Made by a program: the position numbers and the translations under genes
Shown: piece after piece, positions 16,331 through 26,008 of the stretch
How positions within the stretch are numbered: position 1 is the first letter of the stretch
How the letters are laid out: each line of letters begins with the position of its first letter
Notes under the pieces: generated by a model
Seen by the model: only the letters and a program-made list of their open reading frames with translations
What the model was told of the DNA's origin: nothing
Database searches by the model: none
From: an uncultured Acetatifactor sp.
GTDB taxonomy: Bacteria > Bacillota > Clostridia > Lachnospirales > Lachnospiraceae
Assembly (NCBI GenBank): GCA_904501885.1
Contig: CAJGCP010000022.1
Location: 1 to 32,823, forward strand
DNA: 32,823 bases
Reading direction: 5' to 3'

Positions 16331-17268
16331 TGGCAGAAGTGAAGAAAATAGCAACTCGTGAGAGTTATGGCGCTACTTTGAAAGAACTGGGTGCTGAGTA
16401 CCCTAATCTGGTGGTTTTGGATGCGGATTTGGCAGCTTCCACCAAGACCGGTGTTTTCCAAAAGGCTTATCCCGACAGACATATTGACTGCGGTATTGCA
16501 GAAGCAAACATGATGGGTATCGCTGCGGGTCTGTCACTGGTTGGCAAGATTCCTTTTGTAAGCTCCTTTGCCATGTTTGCAGCAGGACGGGCTTTTGAGC
16601 AGGTGCGTAATTCCATCGGATACCCTCATTTGAATGTAAAAATCGGTGCTACCCACGCAGGTATCACTGTAGGTGAAGACGGTGCATCCCACCAGTGTAA
16701 TGAAGATATTGCGTTGATGAGAAGTATTCCCGGTATGGTTGTCATGTGCCCCGCAGATGATGTGGAAGCAAGAGCGGCAGTGCGTGCAGCAGTAGAGCAC
16801 AACGGTCCTGTATACATGCGTTTTGGCCGTGCTGCAGTGCCTGTGATTAACGACAAACCTGATTATAAATTTGAAATCGGCAAGGGTAATATTGTAAGAG
16901 AAGGTAACGATGTAACCATCGTGGCTACCGGTATTTGTGTAGATTCTGCATTGGGAGCCGCAGAAAAACTTGCAGCAGACGGTATCAGTGCAGAGGTGGT
17001 AAGCATCTGTACCATCAAACCTTTGGACGATGATTTGATTGTGCAGAGTGCAAAAAAGACAGGCAAAGTGGTGACTGTGGAAGAACATTCCGTCATTGGT
17101 GGTCTTGGAGCGGCTGTGTGTGAGTGCCTGAGTGCAAATCTTCCCACCCCTGTGAAGCGCTTGGGTATGCAGGATGTGTTCGGTGAGTCCGGTTCTGCAT
17201 CAGATTTGATGAAAAAATACGGTTTGGACGCAGAAGGCGTGTACAAATCAGTAAAGGAATGGTTATAA
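16330..17268 (+). CDS. Transketolase, C-terminal subunit
   Basis: The 312-residue partner of the preceding gene, holding the pyrimidine-binding and C-terminal domains. Seen: DADLAASTKTGVFQKAYP, GIAEANMMGIAAGLS with the catalytic Glu (the GIAE motif), FAMFAAGRAFEQVRNSI, and GATHAGITVGEDGASHQ. The 1-nt overlap with the N subunit implies coupled translation and equal amounts. Split transketolases of this kind are usual in many Firmicutes and archaea. Confidence 0.95.
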   Translation: MAEVKKIATRESYGATLKELGAEYPNLVVLDADLAASTKTGVFQKAYPDRHIDCGIAEANMMGIAAGLSLVGKIPFVSSFAMFAAGRAFEQVRNSIGYPHLNVKIGATHAGITVGEDGASHQCNEDIALMRSIPGMVVMCPADDVEARAAVRAAVEHNGPVYMRFGRAAVPVINDKPDYKFEIGKGNIVREGNDVTIVATGICVDSALGAAEKLAADGISAEVVSICTIKPLDDDLIVQSAKKTGKVVTVEEHSVIGGLGAAVCECLSANLPTPVKRLGMQDVFGESGSASDLMKKYGLDAEGVYKSVKEWL

Positions 17269-17269
17269 G

Positions 17270-17920
17270 ATGAATATTCTATCCCCTTCTCTGTTAGCGG
17301 CTGATTACTGCAATTTGGAAAAAGATATCAAGGAAGTGCAGGAGGCCGGAGCGCAGTATCTGCATATTGATGTCATGGATGGTATGTTTGTACCGTCCAT
17401 ATCCTTTGGTATGCCGTTGATTACTTGTATCAGGAAATGCACAGATATTTTCTTTGACGTACATCTGATGATTGAACGTCCCGAACGATATATTAAGGAG
17501 TTTGCGGAAAGTGGCGCAGACCTGATTAACTTCCATTTGGAAGCCACAGAAGATGTGGAAGGTACCATAGCAAAAATCAGAAGCTTTGGTAAGAAAGTAG
17601 GTATCACCATCAAACCCAAGACCCCGGCTTCTGCAGTGGAACCCTATCTGCATTTGGTGGACATGGTGCTGGTGATGACGGTGGAGCCCGGATTTGGGGG
17701 ACAGAAATTAATTCCTGAATGCCTAAACAAGGTTCCTGAGATTCGTAACATGGTACAGGCCAAGGGACTGGATATCGACATAGAAGTGGATGGCGGCATC
17801 AATGCAGATAATGTGACGGCAGCCATCGAAGCCGGTGCCAATGTCATCGTGGCAGGAAGCGCCGTGTTTGGAAATGATATTACCGGTAAGGTAAAGAAGT
17901 TTTTGGAGAAAATGCAATAA
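17270..17920 (+). CDS. rpe: Ribulose-phosphate 3-epimerase
   Basis: Interconverts ribulose 5-phosphate and xylulose 5-phosphate, supplying the transketolase encoded directly upstream (1 nt gap). The 216-residue TIM barrel shows LSPSLLAADYCNL, HIDVMDGMFVPSISFG, DVHLMIERPERYI, MTVEPGFGGQKLI and EVDGGINADN, with the metal His and Asp residues in place. Confidence 0.97.
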   Translation: MNILSPSLLAADYCNLEKDIKEVQEAGAQYLHIDVMDGMFVPSISFGMPLITCIRKCTDIFFDVHLMIERPERYIKEFAESGADLINFHLEATEDVEGTIAKIRSFGKKVGITIKPKTPASAVEPYLHLVDMVLVMTVEPGFGGQKLIPECLNKVPEIRNMVQAKGLDIDIEVDGGINADNVTAAIEAGANVIVAGSAVFGNDITGKVKKFLEKMQ

Positions 17921-17969
17921 AATTTATCCCGATTGCTTTCATTCGGCAGGAAGGGAAAGGAGATGTATT

Positions 17970-19952
17970 ATGAAAAAGAACGACAAGTATTATATTACAA
18001 CGGCAATTGCCTATACCTCCGGCAAGCCTCATATTGGCAACAATTATGAAATTGTATTGGCGGATAGTATTGCCCGGTTCAAGAGAAAGGAAGGATATGA
18101 TGTATTCTTCCAGACGGGTACCGATGAGCATGGTCAGAAGATTGAACTGAAGGCTCAGGATGCAGGCATGACGCCCAAGGAATTCGTGGATAATGTGGCC
18201 GGAATCATTCGTGGTATGTGCGACTCTTTGAACATTTCATACGATAAATTCATTCGTACCACAGATGATTACCATGAGAAGCAGGTACAGAAGATTTTCA
18301 AGCGCCTGTATGACCAGGGGGATATCTATAAGAGTTGTTATGAGGGATTGTATTGTACACCTTGTGAGTCCTTCTGGACAGAATCCCAGCTGGTGGACGG
18401 CAAATGTCCCGACTGTGGCAGAGAAGTGAAGCCTGCAAAGGAAGAAGCTTACTTCTTCCGCATGAGCAAATATGCGGACAAGTTGATTCAGCATATCAAC
18501 GAACATCCGGAATTTATTCAGCCGGTGTCCCGTAAAAATGAGATGATGAATAATTTCCTGTTGCCCGGTCTTCAGGATTTGTGCGTTTCCAGAACCTCCT
18601 TTAAGTGGGGAATTCCCGTGGACTTTGACGAGGGACATGTGGTTTACGTGTGGCTGGATGCGCTGACAAACTATATCACAGGTGTTGGTTATGATGCAGA
18701 AGGGAATAGTACCGAGCAGTACAAGAAATTGTGGCCTGCTGACCTGCATTTGATTGGTAAGGATATTGTCCGTTTCCATACCATTTATTGGCCTATTTTC
18801 CTGATGGCTCTGGGTGAGCCCCTGCCGAAGCAGGTATTTGGTCATCCCTGGCTGTTGATGAGTGATGGCAAGATGAGTAAATCCAAGGGCAACGTCATTT
18901 ATGTGGACGATTTGATTGCTTTCTTTGGCGTGGATGCAGTCCGTTACTATATGCTGCACGAAATGCCTTATGAAAATGATGGTACTGCTTCCTGGGAATT
19001 GATTGCGGAGAGAACCAATACGGATTTGGCAAATGTCCTGGGCAACCTTTTGAACCGTACCGTGTCCATGAGCAACAAGTATTTTGGCGGTGTGGTGGCT
19101 GACAAGGGCGTGGTTGACGAGGCATTGGATGGCGATTTGAAGGCAGTGGTGACCGGTGCGCTTTGTAAGGCGCAAGGTAAAATGGAAACCCTGCGTGTGG
19201 CGGATGCGCTGACAGAGATTTTTGCGATTTTCAAACGATGCAATAAATATATTGACGAGACAGAGCCTTGGGCGCTGGCGAAGGACGAAGCGAAGGCAGA
19301 CCGTCTTTCCACAGTGTTGTACAACTTAGTGGAAAGTTTGGTTGTGGGTGCGTCCCTGTTACAGCCCTTTATGCCTGAGACTGCGGAAAAAATTGTGAAG
19401 CAGTTGAATACTTCCCTGCGCGAATTTGATGAGCTGGACAAGTTCGGACTATATGAGAATGGTGCCAAGGTGGTAGAACAACCTGAAATTCTCTTTGCAA
19501 GATTGGATATGAAGGAAGTAAAGCAAAGAGAAGAAGAGTTGGCGGCAGCTATGATTGCAGCTGCGCAGGCAGAAGCAAAAGCAGAAGATCCAGTGGACGA
19601 AAATATCATTGATATCGAGGCAAAGGCGGAAATCGAATACGATGATTTTGCCAAGATGCAGTTCCAGGTAGGCGAGATTATCGCCTGCGAGGAAGTGCCC
19701 AAGTCTAAAAAACTGCTTTGCAGCCAGGTAAAAATCGGAAGTCAGGTAAAACAGATTGTATCCGGTATCAAGGCACACTACACCCCTGAGCAAATGGTGG
19801 GTAAGAAAGTGATGGTTTTGGTGAACCTAAAGCCTGCAAAATTAGCCGGTGTTCTCAGTGAGGGAATGTTGCTTTGCGCAGAGGATGCAGAGGGCAATCT
19901 GGCGCTTATGACCCCGGAAAAGGAAATGCCTGCAGGCGCAGAAATCTGTTAA
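17970..19952 (+). CDS. metG: Methionyl-tRNA synthetase
   Basis: Charges tRNA-Met (both initiator and elongator). The 660-residue protein has the HIGN form of HIGH (His21-Asn24), zinc cysteines Cys129/Cys132 and Cys146/Cys149, KMSKS at 301-305, an alpha-helical anticodon domain, and a C-terminal tRNA-binding (Trbp111-like) domain from about residue 555 (FQVGEIIACEEVP). A charged Ala/Glu linker joins them. RBS aaaggag. Only 49 nt precede it, too little for a T-box, so expression probably comes from the transketolase promoter. Confidence 0.97.
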   Translation: MKKNDKYYITTAIAYTSGKPHIGNNYEIVLADSIARFKRKEGYDVFFQTGTDEHGQKIELKAQDAGMTPKEFVDNVAGIIRGMCDSLNISYDKFIRTTDDYHEKQVQKIFKRLYDQGDIYKSCYEGLYCTPCESFWTESQLVDGKCPDCGREVKPAKEEAYFFRMSKYADKLIQHINEHPEFIQPVSRKNEMMNNFLLPGLQDLCVSRTSFKWGIPVDFDEGHVVYVWLDALTNYITGVGYDAEGNSTEQYKKLWPADLHLIGKDIVRFHTIYWPIFLMALGEPLPKQVFGHPWLLMSDGKMSKSKGNVIYVDDLIAFFGVDAVRYYMLHEMPYENDGTASWELIAERTNTDLANVLGNLLNRTVSMSNKYFGGVVADKGVVDEALDGDLKAVVTGALCKAQGKMETLRVADALTEIFAIFKRCNKYIDETEPWALAKDEAKADRLSTVLYNLVESLVVGASLLQPFMPETAEKIVKQLNTSLREFDELDKFGLYENGAKVVEQPEILFARLDMKEVKQREEELAAAMIAAAQAEAKAEDPVDENIIDIEAKAEIEYDDFAKMQFQVGEIIACEEVPKSKKLLCSQVKIGSQVKQIVSGIKAHYTPEQMVGKKVMVLVNLKPAKLAGVLSEGMLLCAEDAEGNLALMTPEKEMPAGAEIC

Positions 19953-19971
19953 GAGATGGAAGGAAAGTAAA

Positions 19972-20706
19972 ATGGGATTTTTAAGGTATGATAGTCCTTT
20001 TATGATGGGACTGGCCAAGGTAACAGACCTCATTATGATAAATTTATACACAATGATTTTGTGTATTCCGGTGGTGACGGCAGGAGCGGCCATTACAGCG
20101 CTTCATTGTATGTCGTTAAAGATTGTCAGAAATGACCACACCCGAGTGACAAAAGAGTACTTCCAGTCTTTTGCCAGAAACTTTAAACAGGCCACGCTGA
20201 TTTGGCTGATGGTGCTGGTGGTGCTTGCCATCTTGGCGGGGGATTGTTTTATCCTGTTTTTTGCGGATTTGCATTTTGGAAAGGCATTCCGGATTATCTT
20301 TTTTGTAATTGCATTTTTGCTGGCCTTTGTGTATGCCTTTGTATATCCTATTTTGGCGAAATTCGACAACACCATCAAAAATACATTAAAAAATTCCTTG
20401 TTGATTGGAATTCTGCAATTTCCGAAAACGGTATTGATGGTTATTGTCGGTATGATACCGGGATTGATATTGTTGTTATACCCTCATCCGACGCTCCTTT
20501 CTGCGGTCATTCTATTTGGATTTTCCGGCCCGGCGTGGATCAGTGCGTTGCTTTATAACAAGTATTTTCAAATGTTGGAAGATCAGATATTGGAGCAGAA
20601 TGCACCGGAAAATGTATTGGACCCGGATGATGAAGATGTGATTTTTAAGGATATGGAGTATGTGGGCAGTGGTGAAAAATCCGAGTCTGATGCGACGCAA
20701 GAGTAG
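19972..20706 (+). CDS. YesL family (DUF624) membrane protein
   Basis: A 244-residue membrane protein with about five hydrophobic segments. Its N-terminus (DSPFMMGLAKVTDLIMINLYTMILCIPVVTAG begins as in YesL) matches DUF624. YesL-type genes usually lie beside sugar ABC transporters and sensor kinases for plant polysaccharides. Here the next gene is a sugar-ABC ATPase, which fits, but no permeases are present. Its C-terminal tail is acidic (DPDDEDVIF). Function unknown. It follows metG by 19 nt, RBS aagga. Confidence 0.82.
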   Translation: MGFLRYDSPFMMGLAKVTDLIMINLYTMILCIPVVTAGAAITALHCMSLKIVRNDHTRVTKEYFQSFARNFKQATLIWLMVLVVLAILAGDCFILFFADLHFGKAFRIIFFVIAFLLAFVYAFVYPILAKFDNTIKNTLKNSLLIGILQFPKTVLMVIVGMIPGLILLLYPHPTLLSAVILFGFSGPAWISALLYNKYFQMLEDQILEQNAPENVLDPDDEDVIFKDMEYVGSGEKSESDATQE

Positions 20707-20895
20707 TTTTGTGCATTGTGACGGGTCTGGCAATGGATTTTCGTCAATGTGCCAAATGGGCGTAAAAATGCCTGTATTTATGAGCAAAACCAACAAACCA
20801 AAGAGAAAAATTTGTGAAATAGTGGCATAGAAAAAACACGAAAATTTTTATATACTGTGTTTAACGAAAGTTTTTATACTGAAAGGAGTATTAAA

Positions 20896-22008
20896 ATGGC
20901 AGGTTTATCTTTGAAAAATATTTACAAAGTATACCCTAACGGCTTCGAGGCTGTTAAGGATTTCAATCTTGAGATTGAAGACAAAGAGTTTATCATCTTC
21001 GTAGGTCCTTCCGGATGTGGTAAGACAACTACCCTTCGTATGATCGCAGGTTTGGAAGATATTTCTTCCGGTGAACTGTGGATTGGCGACAAGCTGGTAA
21101 ACGATGTAGAGCCTAAGGATCGTGATATCGCAATGGTATTCCAGAACTACGCTCTGTATCCTCATATGACCGTATATGACAATATGGCATTCGGTTTGAA
21201 GTTGAGAAAAGTTCCTAAGGCAGAAATCGAGAAATTGGTTATGGAAGCAGCTAAGATTCTTGGCTTGACTCCCCTTTTGGATCGTAAGCCCGCAGCTTTG
21301 TCCGGTGGACAGAGACAGCGTGTTGCTATGGGTCGTGCAATCGTTCGTAATCCTAAGGTATTCCTTATGGATGAGCCTCTCTCCAACTTGGATGCTAAGT
21401 TGCGTGTACAGATGCGTATCGAGATTGCTAAATTGCATCAGAGACTTGGTACCACCATCATCTACGTTACACATGACCAGACCGAGGCTATGACACTTGG
21501 TACCAGAATCGTAGTTATGAAGGATGGTGTTATCCAGCAGGTAGATACCCCTCAGCATCTGTATGACCTTCCTCAGAACCTGTTCGTAGCAGGATTCATG
21601 GGATCTCCTCAGATGAACTTCCTTGACGCAGTTGTTAAGGTTGACGGCAGCGTTGCTAAGCTTGAGATCGCAGGCAACAGCATTGAACTTAACGCAGAGA
21701 AGTCCAAGAAGCTGATCGATGGTGGTTATGACGGAAAGACTGTTACCTTCGGTATTCGTCCTGAAGATATCTATGATTCCGCAGATATGATTGCTAAGAA
21801 TCCTTCTGCAGTATTTGAGTCTGCTGTAAGAGTATACGAGTTGCTTGGTGCTGAAGTATTCTTGTATCTGGATCTGGAAGAGTATCCTATCACTGCAAGA
21901 CTTGATCCTACTACAACAGCAAGACCTGGCGATGTAATCAAGTTTGCGTTCGATACAAACAAGATTCATGTATTTGACAAGGAAACCGAGCAGGTTATCA
22001 CAAACTAA
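20896..22008 (+). CDS. msmX: MsmX/UgpC-type sugar ABC transporter ATPase
   Basis: A 370-residue ATPase of the carbohydrate uptake (CUT1) class that energises multi-sugar importers. Walker A GPSGCGKTT (37-45), Q-loop QNYALYPHM, signature LSGGQRQ (135 onward), Walker B with DEP (159-161), switch VTHDQ, then the C-terminal OB-like regulatory domain. ATG 20896 is chosen, with aaggag at 20883-20888. No substrate-binding protein or permease is nearby, so like Bacillus MsmX it probably serves several transporters. Codon use is like the aldolase gene (GCA, GTA/GTT, CGT), suggesting strong expression. A terminator follows. Confidence 0.93.
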   Translation: MAGLSLKNIYKVYPNGFEAVKDFNLEIEDKEFIIFVGPSGCGKTTTLRMIAGLEDISSGELWIGDKLVNDVEPKDRDIAMVFQNYALYPHMTVYDNMAFGLKLRKVPKAEIEKLVMEAAKILGLTPLLDRKPAALSGGQRQRVAMGRAIVRNPKVFLMDEPLSNLDAKLRVQMRIEIAKLHQRLGTTIIYVTHDQTEAMTLGTRIVVMKDGVIQQVDTPQHLYDLPQNLFVAGFMGSPQMNFLDAVVKVDGSVAKLEIAGNSIELNAEKSKKLIDGGYDGKTVTFGIRPEDIYDSADMIAKNPSAVFESAVRVYELLGAEVFLYLDLEEYPITARLDPTTTARPGDVIKFAFDTNKIHVFDKETEQVITN

Positions 22009-22020
22009 TATGTATGTTAA

Positions 22021-22047
22021 GGGCGCCTATTATGGGCGCCCTTTTTT
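22021..22047 (+). terminator. Strong intrinsic terminator after msmX
   Basis: gggcgcc (22021-22027) pairs fully with ggcgccc (22035-22041) around a 7-nt loop, followed by six T. Confidence 0.95.
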
Positions 22048-22073
22048 CTATTTCATTATTATCGGAAAAGGTA

Positions 22074-22079
22074 TATAAT
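22074..22079 (+). promoter_or_regulatory. -10 box of a likely uvrC promoter
   Basis: Perfect TATAAT lies 53 nt before the uvrC start and just downstream of the msmX terminator. No good -35 is seen (ttcatt at 22052-22057 is weak). Confidence 0.4.
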
Positions 22080-22131
22080 ATAAGAAGTATTTGAGCAAAA
22101 TGTTGACAACTGATTGTTTGGGAGAATATAG

Positions 22132-23994
22132 ATGGCGTTTGATTTGCAGGAAGAATTAAAGAAATTGCCCAAAGCACCCGGTGTATACATCATGAAAGAT
22201 GACACGGGTGTCATTTTGTATGTTGGAAAAGCCATCAATCTTTATAACCGTGTGCGGTCTTATTTTCGGGAGAACATTGGAAGAGGGCCATTGATAGACA
22301 AGATGGTGTCGCTGATTGCGGAATTTGAAATTATCGTAACGGATTCTGAGCTGGAAGCACTGGTGTTAGAGAATAATTTAATCAAAGAGTATTCGCCCAA
22401 GTACAACACTTTGCTGAAGGACGACAAAACCTATCCTTATATTAAGGTGACCGTGGGAGAAGAATATCCCCGTATTTTGTTTTCCCGTACTATGAAGAAG
22501 GATAAGTCCAGATACTTTGGTCCGTATACCAGTGCGGCGGCAGTGAAGGATACCATTGAATTGTTGAATAAATTGTACCGGCTGCGCACCTGCAACCGCA
22601 ATCTGCCTCGGGACATCGGTGCAGACCGCCCCTGTTTAAACTACCATATTAAACAATGCAAGGCACCTTGCCAGGGGTATGTGACGGCGGAAGCCTATCG
22701 TGCCCAGGTAAATCAAGCGTTGGAATTTCTAAATGGAAATTATAACATTATCTTAAAAGAATTAGAGATGAAAATGAAAAACGCTTCGGAAAAAATGGAT
22801 TTTGAAGCGGCGGCAGAGTATCGTGACCTACACATGAGTGTGAAGCAGGTGGCACAGAAGCAGAAGATCACGGATGATGCGTTGGATGATAAGGACATCA
22901 TTGCCATGAGCCGAAATGAGGACGAAGCGGTGGTTCAGGTGTTTTTTGTGCGGGATGGCAAGTTGATCGGCAAAGAACATTTCTACATGACGCAAATTGC
23001 AGACGTGAGCAATGCAGAAATCATAGAAAACTATGTAAAGCAGTTTTATGCAGGTACGCCTTTTATTCCCAGAGAGTTAATGCTTCAGTATGAAATTGCA
23101 GATAAAGAATTGATTGAGAAATGGCTCAGTGACCGCAGAGGAAGCAGAGTGTATTTGAAGGTGCCTAAGATTGGCGCGAAGGAAAAATTGGTAGAACTGG
23201 CGGCTCAGAATGCCAAGCATATCCTGGAACAGAATACGGAAAGAATCAGGCGGGAAGAGGGCAGAACCATTGGCGCGGTAAAAGAAATCGCAGCGCTTCT
23301 GCAAATAGATAGGATAGAACGTATGGAAGCTTTTGATATTTCTAATATCAATGGTTTTGAAAATGTGGGTTCTATGGTGGTGTTCGAAAAAGGGAAGCCC
23401 AAAACCAGTGATTATCGGAAGTTCCGCATCCGTACAGTATCAGGCCCGGACGATTATGCCTGCATGAGGGAAGTGTTGACCAGACGCTTCACTCATGGCA
23501 TAGAAGAGGCCAAAGAACTTCAGGACAAAAATATCGACAAAGAATATGGTAGTTTCACAAAGTTCCCTGACTTAATTATGATGGACGGCGGTCGCGGGCA
23601 GGTGAATATTGCACAGGAAATATTAAAGGAATTAGGGATTCATATTCCCGTATGCGGTATGGTAAAGGATGATAACCATCGCACCAGAGGGTTATATTTT
23701 GAGAATGTGGAATTGCCTATAGATACGCATTCAGAAGGCTTCAAGCTAATCACCAGAATTCAGGATGAAGCCCATCGATTTGCTATCGAGTATCATCGCT
23801 CCTTGCGAAGCAAAGGACAGGTTAAATCAGTACTGGACGATATTCCGGGTGTGGGTCCTGCGCGAAGGAAGGCACTGATGCGGCATTTTAAATCTTTAGA
23901 GGAATTGAAAAAAGCCTCATTGGAGGAATTGGTGGCGTGCCCGGAATTGAACCAAAAGGTAGCCGCTCAAATCTATGCATTTTTTCATGCATAG
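22132..23994 (+). CDS. uvrC: Excinuclease ABC subunit C
   Basis: The nuclease that cuts both sides of a lesion in nucleotide excision repair. The 620-residue protein has the N-terminal GIY-YIG domain (PGVYIMKDDTGVILYVGKA), a cysteine segment CLNYHIKQCKAPCQGY, the UVR interaction motif (MDFEAAAEYRDL), the RNase-H-like 5' nuclease domain (EAFDISNINGFENVGSMVV; MMDGGRGQVN) and a C-terminal helix-hairpin-helix (DDIPGVGPARRKALMRHF). RBS ggag. It has its own promoter after the msmX terminator; hprK starts 110 nt later. Confidence 0.97.
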   Translation: MAFDLQEELKKLPKAPGVYIMKDDTGVILYVGKAINLYNRVRSYFRENIGRGPLIDKMVSLIAEFEIIVTDSELEALVLENNLIKEYSPKYNTLLKDDKTYPYIKVTVGEEYPRILFSRTMKKDKSRYFGPYTSAAAVKDTIELLNKLYRLRTCNRNLPRDIGADRPCLNYHIKQCKAPCQGYVTAEAYRAQVNQALEFLNGNYNIILKELEMKMKNASEKMDFEAAAEYRDLHMSVKQVAQKQKITDDALDDKDIIAMSRNEDEAVVQVFFVRDGKLIGKEHFYMTQIADVSNAEIIENYVKQFYAGTPFIPRELMLQYEIADKELIEKWLSDRRGSRVYLKVPKIGAKEKLVELAAQNAKHILEQNTERIRREEGRTIGAVKEIAALLQIDRIERMEAFDISNINGFENVGSMVVFEKGKPKTSDYRKFRIRTVSGPDDYACMREVLTRRFTHGIEEAKELQDKNIDKEYGSFTKFPDLIMMDGGRGQVNIAQEILKELGIHIPVCGMVKDDNHRTRGLYFENVELPIDTHSEGFKLITRIQDEAHRFAIEYHRSLRSKGQVKSVLDDIPGVGPARRKALMRHFKSLEELKKASLEELVACPELNQKVAAQIYAFFHA

Positions 23995-24051
23995 GAGCAG
24001 ATAATTCCTGGTCGGGGGTGAGAGGAATGCTTCTTCCCATTCCATTCTAAA

Positions 24052-24060
24052 TGTGATAAT
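24052..24060 (+). promoter_or_regulatory. Extended -10 promoter for the hprK operon
   Basis: TGT-GATAAT: a 5/6 -10 box with TGn extension, 45 nt before hprK. ttcttc at 24031-24036 is only a poor -35. Confidence 0.4.
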
Positions 24061-24104
24061 ATGTACATTAGTAGAGACGGAAAATCAAACGAACGGAGGC
24101 AGTT

Positions 24105-25058
24105 ATGAGCGGATTTGTTGATTTGACAAAATTAGTAGAAAAAATGAAGTTGGTGAATCTGACAGAGGAGCTGGAATTAAATGGAATTAAGATTACCCAG
24201 CCGGATGTCAACAGACCGGCGCTGCAGTTGGCAGGATTTTTTGAGCATTTTGATGCCACCCGGTTGCAGGTCATCGGTTATGTAGAATATGCTTATATGG
24301 AGCATCTGTCAGAGTTTCAGAAAAAAGAAGTGTATGATGAACTGATGGAATATGACATTCCTGCCTTTGTTTTTTCCAGAGAGATGAAGCCGGACCCTGT
24401 TTTTTTAGAGGCTGCGTTGCGTCATAGAATCCCCGTTCTTGGCACCAAGAAGTCAACCTCGTCCTTTATGGCAGAGGCCATCAGATGGTTGAATGTGCAA
24501 TTGGCACCCTGTATTTCCGTCCACGGAGTGTTGGTAGATGTTTATGGTGAAGGTGTGCTGATTACCGGAGAAAGCGGAATCGGTAAATCCGAGGCAGCGT
24601 TGGAACTGGTAAAACGTGGTCATCGTCTTGTAACCGATGACGTGGTGGAAATCAGAAAGGTAAGTGATGATACCCTCATTGGGTCTGCGCCGGATGTGAC
24701 CAAGCATTTGATTGAGCTTCGTGGTATCGGTATTGTGGATATTAAGGCCTTGTTTGGTGCATCTTCTGTAAAAGATACCCAAAGTATTGATTTGGTCATA
24801 ATGTTAGAGGATTGGAATAAAAATAAAGAGTATGACAGACTATGTCTGGAGGATAATTATACGGAGTACCTTGGCAACAAAGTGGTTTGCCATAATATTC
24901 CCATCCGTCCCGGACGAAATCTGGCAATTATCTGTGAATCTGCGGCGGTAAATCACCGTCAGAAGAAGATGGGATACAATGCAGCCCATGAGCTTTATGC
25001 CCGTGTGCAAAATTCTCTGGCAAAACGCCGTGAAGAGTCCGAGGATTTGCAGGGGTAA
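24105..25058 (+). CDS. hprK: HPr kinase/phosphorylase
   Basis: Phosphorylates Ser46 of HPr and Crh in response to glycolytic intermediates and reverses it, so controlling CcpA-based carbon catabolite repression. The 317-residue enzyme has Walker A GESGIGKS (155-162), the ADD-like segment LVTDDVVEI with the general-base Asp, and the family signature LIELRGIGIVDIKALFG. RBS ggagg sits 6 nt before ATG 24105. It heads hprK-murB-rapZ-whiA-crh; its own likely substrate is the last gene of the run. Confidence 0.97.
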   Translation: MSGFVDLTKLVEKMKLVNLTEELELNGIKITQPDVNRPALQLAGFFEHFDATRLQVIGYVEYAYMEHLSEFQKKEVYDELMEYDIPAFVFSREMKPDPVFLEAALRHRIPVLGTKKSTSSFMAEAIRWLNVQLAPCISVHGVLVDVYGEGVLITGESGIGKSEAALELVKRGHRLVTDDVVEIRKVSDDTLIGSAPDVTKHLIELRGIGIVDIKALFGASSVKDTQSIDLVIMLEDWNKNKEYDRLCLEDNYTEYLGNKVVCHNIPIRPGRNLAIICESAAVNHRQKKMGYNAAHELYARVQNSLAKRREESEDLQG

Positions 25059-25082
25059 GAGAGTATAAAAGGAATTGTGACT

Positions 25083-25994
25083 ATGATGAGACAGGATATA
25101 ATAGAAGCGCTGTACGAATTTATACCACAAGAAAATATTAGTTTACAAGAAGCTATGGCAGGCCATACTACCTTTCGGATAGGAGGTCCTGCCGATTGCT
25201 TTGTGAAAATAGAGACCGAAAACCAGTTGATCAAAGCACTTGCGCTGTTTTGGCAATACAAAGTTCCGTACTATATTATAGGCAATGGTAGCAATCTGTT
25301 GGTTGGCGACGCAGGTTGCAGGGGCGTGGTGTTGCAAATTGCAGATAAAATGAATCAGATTCAGGTGAATGGAGAAGAAATCATTGCCGATGCGGGCGTT
25401 ACCATGAGCCGTGTGGCCAGAACTGCCTGGGAACATGGTCTGGAAGGCCTGGAATTTGCTTCCGGAATTCCCGGAACCATTGGCGGCGGGGTGGTTATGA
25501 ATGCCGGCGCCTATGGTGGCGAGATGTGCCAGGTGGTGACATCGGTTCGCATCATAGACGATATAGGACAGGTACAGGAAATCCCGGTGGATGAGATGGC
25601 GTTCGGGTATCGCACCAGTATCATAAAAAAGAACCCCTATGTGGTTACAGCTGTCAGGTTTAAATTGCAGAAGGGCGACAAAGATCAAATTAAGGCGCGA
25701 ATGGATGATTTTGCGGCAAGAAGACGAGAAAAACAGCCCTTGGAATATCCTAGTGCAGGTAGTACCTTCAAAAGACCGGAGGGGCATTTTGCAGGAAAGC
25801 TGATTATGGATGCTGACTTGGCCGGCTTACAGGTGGGCGGCGCACAGGTATCTAAGAAGCATTGCGGATTTGTTATCAATACAGGAAATGCCACGGCAGA
25901 AGATGTGCGCACCTTGATTTGTCAGGTTCAGGAAACGGTAAAAGGTAGGTTTGATGTGGATTTGGAACCGGAAGTGATTTTCTTAGGTGAGTAG
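25083..25994 (+). CDS. murB: UDP-N-acetylenolpyruvoylglucosamine reductase
   Basis: Reduces UDP-GlcNAc-enolpyruvate to UDP-MurNAc, an early step of peptidoglycan synthesis, using FAD. Seen: FAD-binding NGSNLLVGDAG, FASGIPGTIGGGVVMNAGAYGG, YRTSIIK, the catalytic-serine motif SAGSTFKRP (Ser227) and terminal EPEVIFLG. ATG 25083 has aaagga at a good distance (about 9 nt); GTG 25077 and ATG 25086 are possible alternatives. The gap to hprK is about 24 nt. Type IIb-like length (303 residues). Confidence 0.96.
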   Translation: MMRQDIIEALYEFIPQENISLQEAMAGHTTFRIGGPADCFVKIETENQLIKALALFWQYKVPYYIIGNGSNLLVGDAGCRGVVLQIADKMNQIQVNGEEIIADAGVTMSRVARTAWEHGLEGLEFASGIPGTIGGGVVMNAGAYGGEMCQVVTSVRIIDDIGQVQEIPVDEMAFGYRTSIIKKNPYVVTAVRFKLQKGDKDQIKARMDDFAARRREKQPLEYPSAGSTFKRPEGHFAGKLIMDADLAGLQVGGAQVSKKHCGFVINTGNATAEDVRTLICQVQETVKGRFDVDLEPEVIFLGE

Positions 25995-26008
25995 AGAAGG
26001 AAGAAAAT

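Noticed and set aside
17921..17969. T-box riboswitch before metG
   Set aside because: Only 49 nt lie between rpe and metG, far too short, and no T-box sequence is present.
18237..19175. 312-residue minus-strand frame inside metG
   Set aside because: Shadow of the synthetase gene; no RBS and no recognisable motif. The same applies to the long minus-strand frame at 28141-29070 over fba.
20713..20752. Imperfect inverted repeat after the YesL gene
   Set aside because: Eleven positions pair with two mismatches across an 18-nt loop and no T run follows, so neither terminator nor known switch can be supported.
20905..21969. 354-residue reading frame on the minus strand inside msmX
   Set aside because: It is antisense to a gene with full ABC ATPase motifs; its translation has no domain features and arises from biased codon use.
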